A DNA stretch of 38,113 nt, taken from assembly GCA_947491825.1 (NCBI GenBank), contig CANLLM010000011.1:1-38113 (forward strand). The letters are read 5' to 3'. Made by a program: the position numbers and the translations under genes. Shown piece after piece: positions 26,460-33,795 of the stretch (within the stretch, counting starts at the first letter, position 1; the number at the start of each line of letters is the position of its first letter). Under the pieces are notes generated by a model. The model was not told where the DNA came from. It did no database searches and worked only from the letters and a program-made list of their open reading frames with translations. The DNA comes from Bacteroidota bacterium (GTDB lineage: Bacteria > Bacteroidota > Bacteroidia > UKL13-3).

Positions 26460-27599
26460 TTATTCAAAATGGCCTTTAGCAATAACTTGTGTGTTTTCCA
26501 TCATTTGTTTGCCTCTAGCAAATACATCGATTAGGTTAAACGAAGCGTCTAGGCAACAAAAATCGGCATCGCTTCCAACCTTAATGGTTCCTTTATTTTT
26601 AAGCCCTAGGTTAATAGCAGGATTGATAGTGATAAGTTTGATAGCATCTTCCATTTTCACTTGGCCATGGTTAATTAGCTCCTTTACCTGTAGGTAATTT
26701 TGATTAATTACAGCTCGTCTGAATCCAATTAAATTTCCGTTTTCGTCTAATTTATCCAAGCCAGCATTACCATCACTGCTAAAGGTAATTTTATCAATAG
26801 ATGCGCCTTTTTCAAGCGCATACAATACCGCTTTGTAAGGGTCAGTATACTTAGAAGCACCTGTTGTTAAATCAATCATTCCGCCTAGTTTGGCAAATTC
26901 AATGGCTTGATCAAACAATTCTTTCGTGCGGCCAACATGGGTAGGTGAGATTTGAGCAATTGGGAATTCGTACTCTTGCACCAACCTGAACAATATATCC
27001 ATTTTTGATTTAAGGTTACCAAGGTGAATGTGCAAAATGCCTTTTTTATTAGCAAGCATTCCTCCCACTTTTACAGCCCGTAAAATTCTCAATAAATCTA
27101 ACTCATTGGGGTACGATGATCTGATATCACCAATGGCAATTTTACAACCCAAAACAGGCTCAATAAATACCATATCATCTTGCACCGAATCCATAACATG
27201 AACAGGGTCTAATCCATAATAACCAGTAAACATAAAAGCGGTAATGCCTTCGCTTGATAGCGATTTTGTTTTGGCGAATAGACTCTTTATGCTTCTGGCA
27301 GATCCATCAGTGCCTAACAAACCCACAACGGTGGTGGATCCACACGATATCAAATCTGATACTGAAATTTCTGGTGTCATGGACCCAAATCCGTGTTTAC
27401 CACCTGCACCAATAATATGAATATGCTGATCGATAAAGCCAGGGGTGACAATTTTTCCTTGTGCATCCCATTCATTAAACATCTTATTGGGATTATTGAT
27501 CGAATCTTCTAAGGCAAGAATTTTCTCTGCACCAACCAGAATATCTTTTTTTCCTAAAAATTGCGGAGCAAAAACGGTGGCATTTTTAATTAAAAGCAT
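26460..27599 (-). CDS. iadA: Isoaspartyl dipeptidase family protein (IadA type)
   Basis: This 379-residue amidohydrolase aligns along its whole length with E. coli IadA, which cleaves beta-aspartyl dipeptides to free aspartate. Metal ligands are present: H59 and H61 in DQHIH, bridging carboxylated Lys K153 in LGCKIAIGD, H192 in HIHLGN, H221 in SPTHVGR and D276 in SSDGNAG. LLGTDGSAR, the Tyr of TGYYG, and R160 also match. Two active-site positions differ: the Glu of GGGGE (E77 in E. coli numbering) is K68 here (GAGGKHG), and the Ser after SDGNG (S289) is G280. Substrate range may therefore have changed. It overlaps dcuC by 10 bp and precedes a porin gene by 7 bp, inside the operon. Cytoplasmic, no signal peptide. 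Confidence 0.9.
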   Translation of the reverse strand: MLLIKNATVFAPQFLGKKDILVGAEKILALEDSINNPNKMFNEWDAQGKIVTPGFIDQHIHIIGAGGKHGFGSMTPEISVSDLISCGSTTVVGLLGTDGSARSIKSLFAKTKSLSSEGITAFMFTGYYGLDPVHVMDSVQDDMVFIEPVLGCKIAIGDIRSSYPNELDLLRILRAVKVGGMLANKKGILHIHLGNLKSKMDILFRLVQEYEFPIAQISPTHVGRTKELFDQAIEFAKLGGMIDLTTGASKYTDPYKAVLYALEKGASIDKITFSSDGNAGLDKLDENGNLIGFRRAVINQNYLQVKELINHGQVKMEDAIKLITINPAINLGLKNKGTIKVGSDADFCCLDASFNLIDVFARGKQMMENTQVIAKGHFE

Positions 27600-28966
27600 A
27601 AACCAAAATGGTAAATTAATAAGGTGAGTAATACGGTAACAACGGGAATCAAATTCCTTTTAACCACTTGCATAACAGGTACACCTGCAACCTCTGCTGT
27701 TGCAATAAGTACACCTGCAATTGGACTAATGGTCCTACCCATAGAAGCGGAAAGGTTCATGGGTAATAAAATAGAAGTAGTAGATACGCCAAACTGTTTA
27801 GCCACACTCGGAATAAGTGGACCGAAGGCGAAAAAGGCAGCATTGCCGCTTCCCATTAATATGGCAGCAAAAAAGATCATCAGGGTCATTAATATACCAA
27901 TCCCCTTGGCGCCTAATCCTGCGCTTTGCGAAATGGTAATTAGCCCATCCATAAATCCAAGGGCAATTAATCCATTGGCAAAAATTTCTGCTACAATAAT
28001 CAAAGTAACTACAGATTTGAAAATATCGCCCATACCGTCTAGAAACACTTTAAAAGACGCAAAGACTGCTTTCAGGTTTTTAGTTCTGATTAATTCAAAT
28101 AGTAATCCTGCAAACAAACTCAGCAGCATGGCTGTGGTAGTTTCAATGGTAAGCTTAATAGGAAAGATGGCGAACACACCAGAAAAGGTAAGTAATAATA
28201 TAAGCGGTAAAACAGGCAACAAGGCATAAATACCAGGAGCCACCTCTTTTGGTTTAGGCTTTACTTTTACTTCAGTGGGATGTAGCTTATCCTTTTCATC
28301 ATAATATTTGTTAACGAAGAAATAGGTAACCATTAAAACCAGATTTAAAATGATCGCTATAGGGATTTGTAAATTAATAAAATAAGGAACCGTTTCAATT
28401 TGTGCAATTTGAACTGCTGACGCGGTAATAACCGAAGCAGGACCTATGCAAAAGGAAGTGCATCCAGTAATAATGGAAACAGCCGCTATTCTGCTTACAC
28501 CCAAATTAACTAAAATTGGAAAAACCGAGGCCATCAAGAGTAAACCAAAGCCTGCAGCAGATGGAATACATATAAAAATCAGTTGCCCTATAGGAATAAC
28601 AGCTATTGATGCCAGATTGGGGTATTTTTTTAAGACGGCCAATGGTTTTAAAGCTACTCTTACCAATGCTTCTGATGCGCCAATCTTATCCATATAGGCA
28701 ACAAAGCCCCCAATGGTCATAATCATTAAACCTACCCCGGCATTCGTTTTAGAAAACGATTCTTTGATGTATTCAAAAATATCCAAGAAAATAAAGCCAC
28801 TGTTCACTTCAGCCAAGGGAAGTCCTTTTTTAAAAAAACCGGCAATCAACAACATTCCGATACCCGCAATAAGTAAAACCGCCTGAGGGAAAAAATCCTT
28901 AAGTAATAATCTTACCACTAAGGCAATAAAAACGACAGCAATAAAAAGTCCTATATAGTTAATCAT
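27590..28966 (-). CDS. dcuC: C4-dicarboxylate transporter, DcuC family
   Basis: The 458-residue polytopic inner-membrane protein is close in length to E. coli DcuC (461 residues), which exchanges or exports succinate, fumarate and malate. It has about 12 hydrophobic segments and the family segments GVGLMIMTIGGFVAYMDKIG, IPSAAGFGLLLMASVFPIL and GSGNAAFFAFGPLIPSVAKQFG. The substrate is not certain, since related proteins of the same superfamily carry short-chain fatty acids or peptides. The gene overlaps iadA by 10 bp and starts 10 bp after the LTD lipoprotein stop. Next to an isoaspartyl dipeptidase it could import the dipeptide, or export the dicarboxylate made from aspartate. Confidence 0.83.
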   Translation of the reverse strand: MINYIGLFIAVVFIALVVRLLLKDFFPQAVLLIAGIGMLLIAGFFKKGLPLAEVNSGFIFLDIFEYIKESFSKTNAGVGLMIMTIGGFVAYMDKIGASEALVRVALKPLAVLKKYPNLASIAVIPIGQLIFICIPSAAGFGLLLMASVFPILVNLGVSRIAAVSIITGCTSFCIGPASVITASAVQIAQIETVPYFINLQIPIAIILNLVLMVTYFFVNKYYDEKDKLHPTEVKVKPKPKEVAPGIYALLPVLPLILLLTFSGVFAIFPIKLTIETTTAMLLSLFAGLLFELIRTKNLKAVFASFKVFLDGMGDIFKSVVTLIIVAEIFANGLIALGFMDGLITISQSAGLGAKGIGILMTLMIFFAAILMGSGNAAFFAFGPLIPSVAKQFGVSTTSILLPMNLSASMGRTISPIAGVLIATAEVAGVPVMQVVKRNLIPVVTVLLTLLIYHFGLCF

Positions 28967-28976
28967 GGATTATCCC

Positions 28977-29933
28977 TTAAAATGAAGTCCCATCAATTTT
29001 GGTACCTGGTGAGTATTTTTTGGTAGATGGAATTTGGGAGTGCTGAATAAAATCGCCCAGTAAATCGGGATTACGCGTATAAGACTCGTTGGGATTATCT
29101 GAAAGAGGAGTGATGTCATAAGTCAGTACCACATTGTCTGCAGTATCTTTAACGGTTAAAACGTCACCCGCATTGTTAAGGTTTAAATCCCCCGATGTTG
29201 ATTTTTGTATAAGCGCACCCCCAAATGAACCCGTTGGGGTTCCCCCTCCAAAAATAACCAATGCTTTTTGGGGTTGTAAAATGGTGCCTGCAGGAATTAA
29301 GTGATTGGGTGTGCCAGAGGCTAAACCTCCAGCATCAAATATTTTATACCCACTAAGATCAATTACTTTTGTTGAATAATTAATTAATTCAATAAATTCA
29401 TCTCCAGCTTGCGTATAAACACCGTCTCCGTTAGCATCTCCGTCTAAACCAACATTCGATGGATCATATAAAATCTCATTTAAAATTAAGTTTACAATTG
29501 AAGGCACATCATCATCTTCAATGTTAATATTGATAACTTGAATGCCATCTTCTCCTCCACCAAATACAGTATCTACAGCGATTTTGATATCTTCTATGCC
29601 TTCTTTTATGGTATCTTGAATAGCCAATAAATTAGTGCTGTTGGAAATGTTTCCCGCAGGAATGATTAAGGTAAGGTTTGAACTGTAATCTTGTCCAAAG
29701 GTTGCCTTTCCGGTATATAACAATTTCACCTCTACATCATTGGTAGAAACCTTTGTCAATGTAGCCGTTAACTCAGCCGATCCGCCTGCTTCGGCAATGG
29801 CTAGTGTATTAAATGACAAACTCACTAAACTACCGCTATCTGGCAACACAATGGGTTTAACATCATCTGTTTTGCATGATCCAAAAATGAAAAGGAAACA
29901 AATCCCAGTCAAAAAATTAAATTTTCCCTTCAT
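28977..29933 (-). CDS. Lipoprotein with Calx-beta and lamin-tail domains
   Basis: The signal peptide ends in a lipobox (FIFGSCKTDD), so the 318-residue protein is probably an outer-membrane lipoprotein. Residues ~38-140 resemble a Calx-beta domain (ATFGQDYSSNLTLIIPAG...EGIEDIKIAVDTV...NINIEDDD). Residues ~147-318 form a lamin-tail domain, an Ig-like fold (LILNEILYDPSN, DGDANGDGVYTQAGDEFIEL, LSGYKIFD, PKALVIFGGG). The DGDANGDG loop resembles a Ca2+-binding loop. The LTD is strikingly similar to that of the next protein at 29941-31890, including the TRNPDLxGxFxQH and SPGTKxDGTSF ends, so it is a tandem duplicate. Probably a cell-surface binding protein; ligand unknown. Confidence 0.85.
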   Translation of the reverse strand: MKGKFNFLTGICFLFIFGSCKTDDVKPIVLPDSGSLVSLSFNTLAIAEAGGSAELTATLTKVSTNDVEVKLLYTGKATFGQDYSSNLTLIIPAGNISNSTNLLAIQDTIKEGIEDIKIAVDTVFGGGEDGIQVININIEDDDVPSIVNLILNEILYDPSNVGLDGDANGDGVYTQAGDEFIELINYSTKVIDLSGYKIFDAGGLASGTPNHLIPAGTILQPQKALVIFGGGTPTGSFGGALIQKSTSGDLNLNNAGDVLTVKDTADNVVLTYDITPLSDNPNESYTRNPDLLGDFIQHSQIPSTKKYSPGTKIDGTSF

Positions 29934-29940
29934 AAATACT

Positions 29941-31890
29941 TTATTGAGCTATGTTACTTTTAATGATTTTATAGCGAATCCATTCCTCATTTATTTTTAC
30001 ATCCAATAAATAAAGGCCAGTTTGCAATGCCTTCAAATCAACTTGATTGGATTCGATTTTTCCTGATTGAATCAATTTACCGTGAATAGAATATACATTG
30101 TAGTTACTTACAGCCTGATTGGATTGAATATGCAGTATATCTAAAACCGGGTTAGGATAGCATTTTAAAGATGCATTTGGGGGTTGATTTAATCCAGTAG
30201 TTTGACCCGTAATGGTTATGCTTTTAGTTCCTTTAACACCCGCTGTATCAATTGCAGTTGCAGTAACAATAACCGTTCCGTTTGAGAGTGCTTTTAAGAG
30301 CCCATCGCTAGTTATGATAGCAATATCTTCATCATTCACAGACCAAGAAACCTCTCTGATTTCTGCTGTTTCAGGAAACACATTTGCAATCATCTGAAGG
30401 GTACCACCATTTTGACTTATAGTTGATGCATTTCCTTCGCTGGTAACTTCAATAGCTGTTACTTTTATGAGTGTGCAAATTGGGAAAATACATTTAGAAT
30501 TTAAAATGGTTGCAGAACTATCCGTGCAATTTAGACCCCCAAAAATCCATGTGCCTTGGCCATTCTTAAATGCCCATGATCCAGTGTATTCCCATGGTTG
30601 ACCTGTTCCATTTTGGTTTATATCGCCAAATGTTTCCACGACTTCTCCTACCTTAAATAGTTCAACAGCATCATTTCCATTATGATTAATAACACCTACA
30701 GTATCCACTAAAACAATATTAAAATTTGACCAGCAACTGCTCATATAAGCTGCTAAAGCAGCAGAATCCCGCACTACCAAAATTTGGCTTCCTTTGCTCA
30801 CCGAAATTTCCGGAAAACGATATTCTTGGCCATTAGTACCTCCTCCATTATTCGCTATTCCTAAGCCATATATACTTAAATTAGGTATCAGGGTATCAGC
30901 AACAACAAATATGGACTTACCCGATACACCTTGGATAGGTGTAATAAAATCTGTAACTCCTTTTAAAGATAAATTGTTGGTACATGAACTGCATGATTCA
31001 AAACAAGCACTTTTTAATATGCTATCACCTTTCAAAATAAGATACCTAGTAATAATTGAACCGCTTAATTGAGTGCAGGCTCCCACCGTTAAAAATTGCT
31101 CTTGCAAAAAATTGCTTCCTAATTTTAATTTGAACACATACTCAAGCGTATCTTTTAAAACAGGTATGCTTACTTCATATAACCCATCTTTGTTTACATC
31201 CAGCATGGGATTACAATTATTGCATTGTTGGTTAAAGTTACCTACTACAAATACACTGTCAAAAGTGCCATTAAATTTATTAAGGTCTAATTTAAAAGTT
31301 ACCAATTTGGTGACTAGAGCAACAAAACTAGTTCCGTCTACTTTAGTGCCTGGTGAAAACTTCCTTGTATTAATGGAATTATGCTGCACAAAAGAGCCTG
31401 TTAGATCCGGGTTTCGGGTATAAGACTCATTGGGATTATTGGAGAGTACATCGGAATTAAATGTCAAGATGGTATTCCCCAATTCGTTTTTTATTACTAT
31501 AATCTCTCCAGTGTTGGCTAGGCTTAATCCGCTTAATCCGGTATCAGCCAGCACGGTTGCGCCACCAAAAAAACCAATGGGTGTTCCACCTCCAAAAATA
31601 ACCAATGCTGATTGAGGTTGTATAATTGTTCCAATAGGAAAAACATATACCAAAGAACCAATAATTGTATCATCCCAAATTTGATATCCGCTCATGTTCA
31701 AAGGGCTGCTACCCGTATTAACAAATTCTATAAATTCATCTTTAGTTTGATCGTATAAACCATCTCCGTTGGCATCGCCTTCTAGAGCAATATTGGAAGG
31801 ATCATACAATACTTCATTAATAACAAGTTGGGCATTTACACTTACGCATGTTAAAAAAGCAAAAAGAAATAAGAGTATATTTTTTTTCAT
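29941..31890 (-). CDS. T9SS-exported surface protein with lamin-tail and Ig-like domains
   Basis: Track start 31899 gives MTHMKKN; the Met at 31890 (MKKNILLFLFAFLTCVSVNAQ) is a better signal-peptide start, giving 649 residues. Domain order: lamin-tail domain ~20-190 (LVINEVLYDPSN, GDANGDGLYDQ), a starch-binding-like beta sandwich ~195-300 (VTFKLDLNKFNGTFDSVFVVGNF), a second region with a lamin-tail-like pattern ~310-470, a bacterial Ig-like (Big_2) domain ~480-565 (IEVTSEGNASTISQNGGTLQ), and a T9SS type A tail (CYPNPVLDILHIQSN...GLYLLDV). It is the first gene of the minus-strand operon, divergent from the MocR-type regulator, so its promoter lies among the operator repeats. Probable surface capture protein; ligand unknown. 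Confidence 0.85.
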   Translation of the reverse strand: MKKNILLFLFAFLTCVSVNAQLVINEVLYDPSNIALEGDANGDGLYDQTKDEFIEFVNTGSSPLNMSGYQIWDDTIIGSLVYVFPIGTIIQPQSALVIFGGGTPIGFFGGATVLADTGLSGLSLANTGEIIVIKNELGNTILTFNSDVLSNNPNESYTRNPDLTGSFVQHNSINTRKFSPGTKVDGTSFVALVTKLVTFKLDLNKFNGTFDSVFVVGNFNQQCNNCNPMLDVNKDGLYEVSIPVLKDTLEYVFKLKLGSNFLQEQFLTVGACTQLSGSIITRYLILKGDSILKSACFESCSSCTNNLSLKGVTDFITPIQGVSGKSIFVVADTLIPNLSIYGLGIANNGGGTNGQEYRFPEISVSKGSQILVVRDSAALAAYMSSCWSNFNIVLVDTVGVINHNGNDAVELFKVGEVVETFGDINQNGTGQPWEYTGSWAFKNGQGTWIFGGLNCTDSSATILNSKCIFPICTLIKVTAIEVTSEGNASTISQNGGTLQMIANVFPETAEIREVSWSVNDEDIAIITSDGLLKALSNGTVIVTATAIDTAGVKGTKSITITGQTTGLNQPPNASLKCYPNPVLDILHIQSNQAVSNYNVYSIHGKLIQSGKIESNQVDLKALQTGLYLLDVKINEEWIRYKIIKSNIAQ

Positions 31891-31946
31891 ATGAGTCAAT
31901 ATTTAGTCAGCTACATTTTTATTGAGACAACACACAAATTAATACG

Positions 31947-32004
31947 GGTATTAAGTATATTTGGCATACCAATTATTTAATTATTAAAATACCAATTATG
32001 CCAA
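31947..32004. promoter_or_regulatory. Predicted MocR operator: ATACCA direct repeats, inverted GGTAT and TTGGCATA inverted repeat
   Basis: Two identical 11-bp direct repeats ATACCAATTAT lie at 31966-31976 and 31989-31999, 23 bp apart (about two helical turns). An inverted half-site GGTAT is at 31947-31951. In addition, TTGGCATA (31961-31968) and TATGCCAA (31997-32004) form a perfect inverted repeat around them. From memory, GabR of Bacillus, a MocR-type regulator, binds two ATACCA direct repeats plus an inverted GGTAT, which this closely resembles. The second repeat overlaps the regulator's own start codon (31998), implying autoregulation. The region also controls the divergent operon. Confidence 0.65.
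31956..31963 (+). promoter_or_regulatory. -7 box of the MocR-type regulator gene
   Basis: TATATTTG matches TAnnTTTG exactly, 34 bp before the regulator's ATG. It sits between GGTAT and the first ATACCA repeat, so a bound regulator would cover the transcription start. No TTG is seen at the usual -33 distance, as expected of a promoter that needs an activator or is weak. Confidence 0.5.
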
Positions 32005-33497
32005 TATTGTTGAAGAAAATAATTACAGAGTACCAAAACAACACCATAAAAACAGAATCAACAAAAGAAGATAAGTTGTATATTAGGTTATATAAATTGC
32101 TTTCCAAGATGATTATCAAAATGGAAGTGCCAGGAAATACATTATTACCACCTACCCGAAAGTTGGCTGATGCATTAAGCGTTTCTAGGAGCACCGTGCT
32201 TAGGGCTTATGATATTTTGTTATTAGATGGCCTCATTATTTCTTTGAAGAGCTCAGGCTACCAGGTAAAACCAAAAGAGGAGAAAAAGATTAATTTAAGC
32301 CCTGAGCAAAAAATAGATGATAAGCAGCTCTCGGAGATAGGAAAATCTTTTTTGAAATTAAGTGATTCAAATGTTTCCAATAGCAGAGAAAGTTTGGCAT
32401 TTAGTCCGGGGTTACCTCCATTAGATATTTTCCCGGTGGCGCAATGGAAGAACCTAACCAACATGTATTGGAAAGAAATCAAGTTTTCCAACCTATCCTA
32501 TGCGCCATCTTCGGGTATAGAAAAATTGAAATTGAACATTGCTCATTATTTAAACCTAACCCGCAATATTCAATGCAATCCGGATCAAGTATTCATCGTG
32601 TCTGGTTCATTGCAATCATTATATTTAACAGGAACTTTGTTGGTAAATCCGGGAGAAACTGTTTGTATTGAAAATCCAACATTTCCGAATGTGAATGCGG
32701 TATTCAAAGGCCTAATGGCCAATACTATTGGTATACCTTTGGACTCGAAAGGCATTAGCACAGACTTTCTAAAAAAGGCTATGCTTAAACCTAAGTTAAT
32801 CCATGTTACACCATCCTGTCATTATCCCCTAGGCATTAAAATGCCAATTGATAGACGGATTGAACTATTGGCAGTTGCTGATGAAAAAAATGCGTTTATC
32901 GTTGAGAATGATTACGAACATGAATTAAACAATTGGGACAACCCCATACCTTCCTTATTCAGCCTTGATAAACAACAAAAAACTATTTATCTGGGGACAT
33001 TTAATCGCATACTGCACCCTTCATTAAGAATTGGTTACTTGGTTGTTCCACAAAAACTTAAATTACCTTTAGAGCTGATGTTAAAACACTCCCATCGCTT
33101 TGTGGCTCCTTCCATACAATTTGTATTAAATCAGTTTATAGAAAAAAAACTTTTACATAATCACCTCAATAACCTCATCAATGTTACCCGTGAACGGAAA
33201 TTGTTTTTTTCCCAAACTTTCAACGAAGTTTTTAAGCGGTCGGGATTTGCGATTAATCCCAGTGATGTTCTCAGTCTTCAATCGCTCATAACATTTAATA
33301 ATGGTTGGCTTGATAAAGACCTAGTAACTTTGTTAAATGAGCACAACCTGAGTACCCATTCCTACCAAAAATGTTTTGTATCGAAATCAACAGAACAAGG
33401 ACTAATTTTAGGCCATTGTTCAATCCAAAAACACATTATTAAAAATAAACTGGTTAGAATGTTTTCCACTATTCAGCAGTACCCATCCAACGAATAG
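31998..33497 (+). CDS. MocR/GntR-type regulator with aminotransferase-like domain lacking the PLP lysine
   Basis: The 499-residue protein has an N-terminal GntR winged helix (about residues 28-92, LLPPTRKLADALSVSRSTVLRAYDILLLDGL) and an aminotransferase-I-like domain to the C terminus, the MocR architecture. Family motifs CIENPTFP, VTPSCHYPLGIKMP and LHPSLRIGYLVVP are present. In MocR proteins the motif GTFSK carries the lysine that binds pyridoxal phosphate; here it is GTFNR, with R337 (cgc) at that place. The pyridine-nitrogen Asp of the EDDYD motif is N304 (ENDYE), exactly 33 residues earlier, as in GabR (D279/K312 by memory). PLP binding in the usual covalent way looks impossible. It probably controls the divergent eight-gene operon and itself. 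It ends in TAG. Confidence 0.88.
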   Translation: MPILLKKIITEYQNNTIKTESTKEDKLYIRLYKLLSKMIIKMEVPGNTLLPPTRKLADALSVSRSTVLRAYDILLLDGLIISLKSSGYQVKPKEEKKINLSPEQKIDDKQLSEIGKSFLKLSDSNVSNSRESLAFSPGLPPLDIFPVAQWKNLTNMYWKEIKFSNLSYAPSSGIEKLKLNIAHYLNLTRNIQCNPDQVFIVSGSLQSLYLTGTLLVNPGETVCIENPTFPNVNAVFKGLMANTIGIPLDSKGISTDFLKKAMLKPKLIHVTPSCHYPLGIKMPIDRRIELLAVADEKNAFIVENDYEHELNNWDNPIPSLFSLDKQQKTIYLGTFNRILHPSLRIGYLVVPQKLKLPLELMLKHSHRFVAPSIQFVLNQFIEKKLLHNHLNNLINVTRERKLFFSQTFNEVFKRSGFAINPSDVLSLQSLITFNNGWLDKDLVTLLNEHNLSTHSYQKCFVSKSTEQGLILGHCSIQKHIIKNKLVRMFSTIQQYPSNE

Positions 33498-33740
33498 GCC
33501 TCCTAAAGCCTAATACCATTAAATGAAACACCTTTGTATAGGTATAGGTACACTCACATTTATTTGTTTAACAAAAAACACCTTTCGCAAACAACAGGAT
33601 TGGGTTCATGAAAAACCCTAAAAAATTGCATCGTGTTGGGTTAATTTACAAAGCCTGCAAATTTTGGTTGCTATCATGTGGTGCTATAAATTCAAACCCA
33701 CTGACATTTTCAATAGGTATTTGGTTTGATATACCAACAG

Positions 33741-33775
33741 AAAACCCGCTCCGAAAAAGCTCCGGGGCGGGTTTT
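33741..33775. terminator. Bidirectional terminator between regulator gene and carB
   Basis: AAAACCCGC (33741-33749) pairs with GCGGGTTTT (33767-33775); the stem extends inward to about 13 bp with one G-U pair and a 9-base loop. It can end transcripts from the regulator (plus) and from carB (minus, stop at 33796). The rest of the 33498-33795 gap shows nothing else; the 75-residue ORF at 33608 runs through this hairpin and is not accepted. Confidence 0.8.
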
Positions 33776-33795
33776 AATATTACATTTAAAGCAAA

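Noticed and set aside
27624-28229. 201-residue plus-strand ORF inside dcuC
   Set aside because: It is an antisense shadow of the clear DcuC reading frame and resembles no protein I know; composition fits the complementary strand of a membrane-protein gene.
21119-31890. A dedicated cyanophycin-degradation operon
   Set aside because: The IadA step would fit, but no cyanophycinase (S51 peptidase) gene is present in the window, so the claim is kept to acidic or isoaspartyl peptides.
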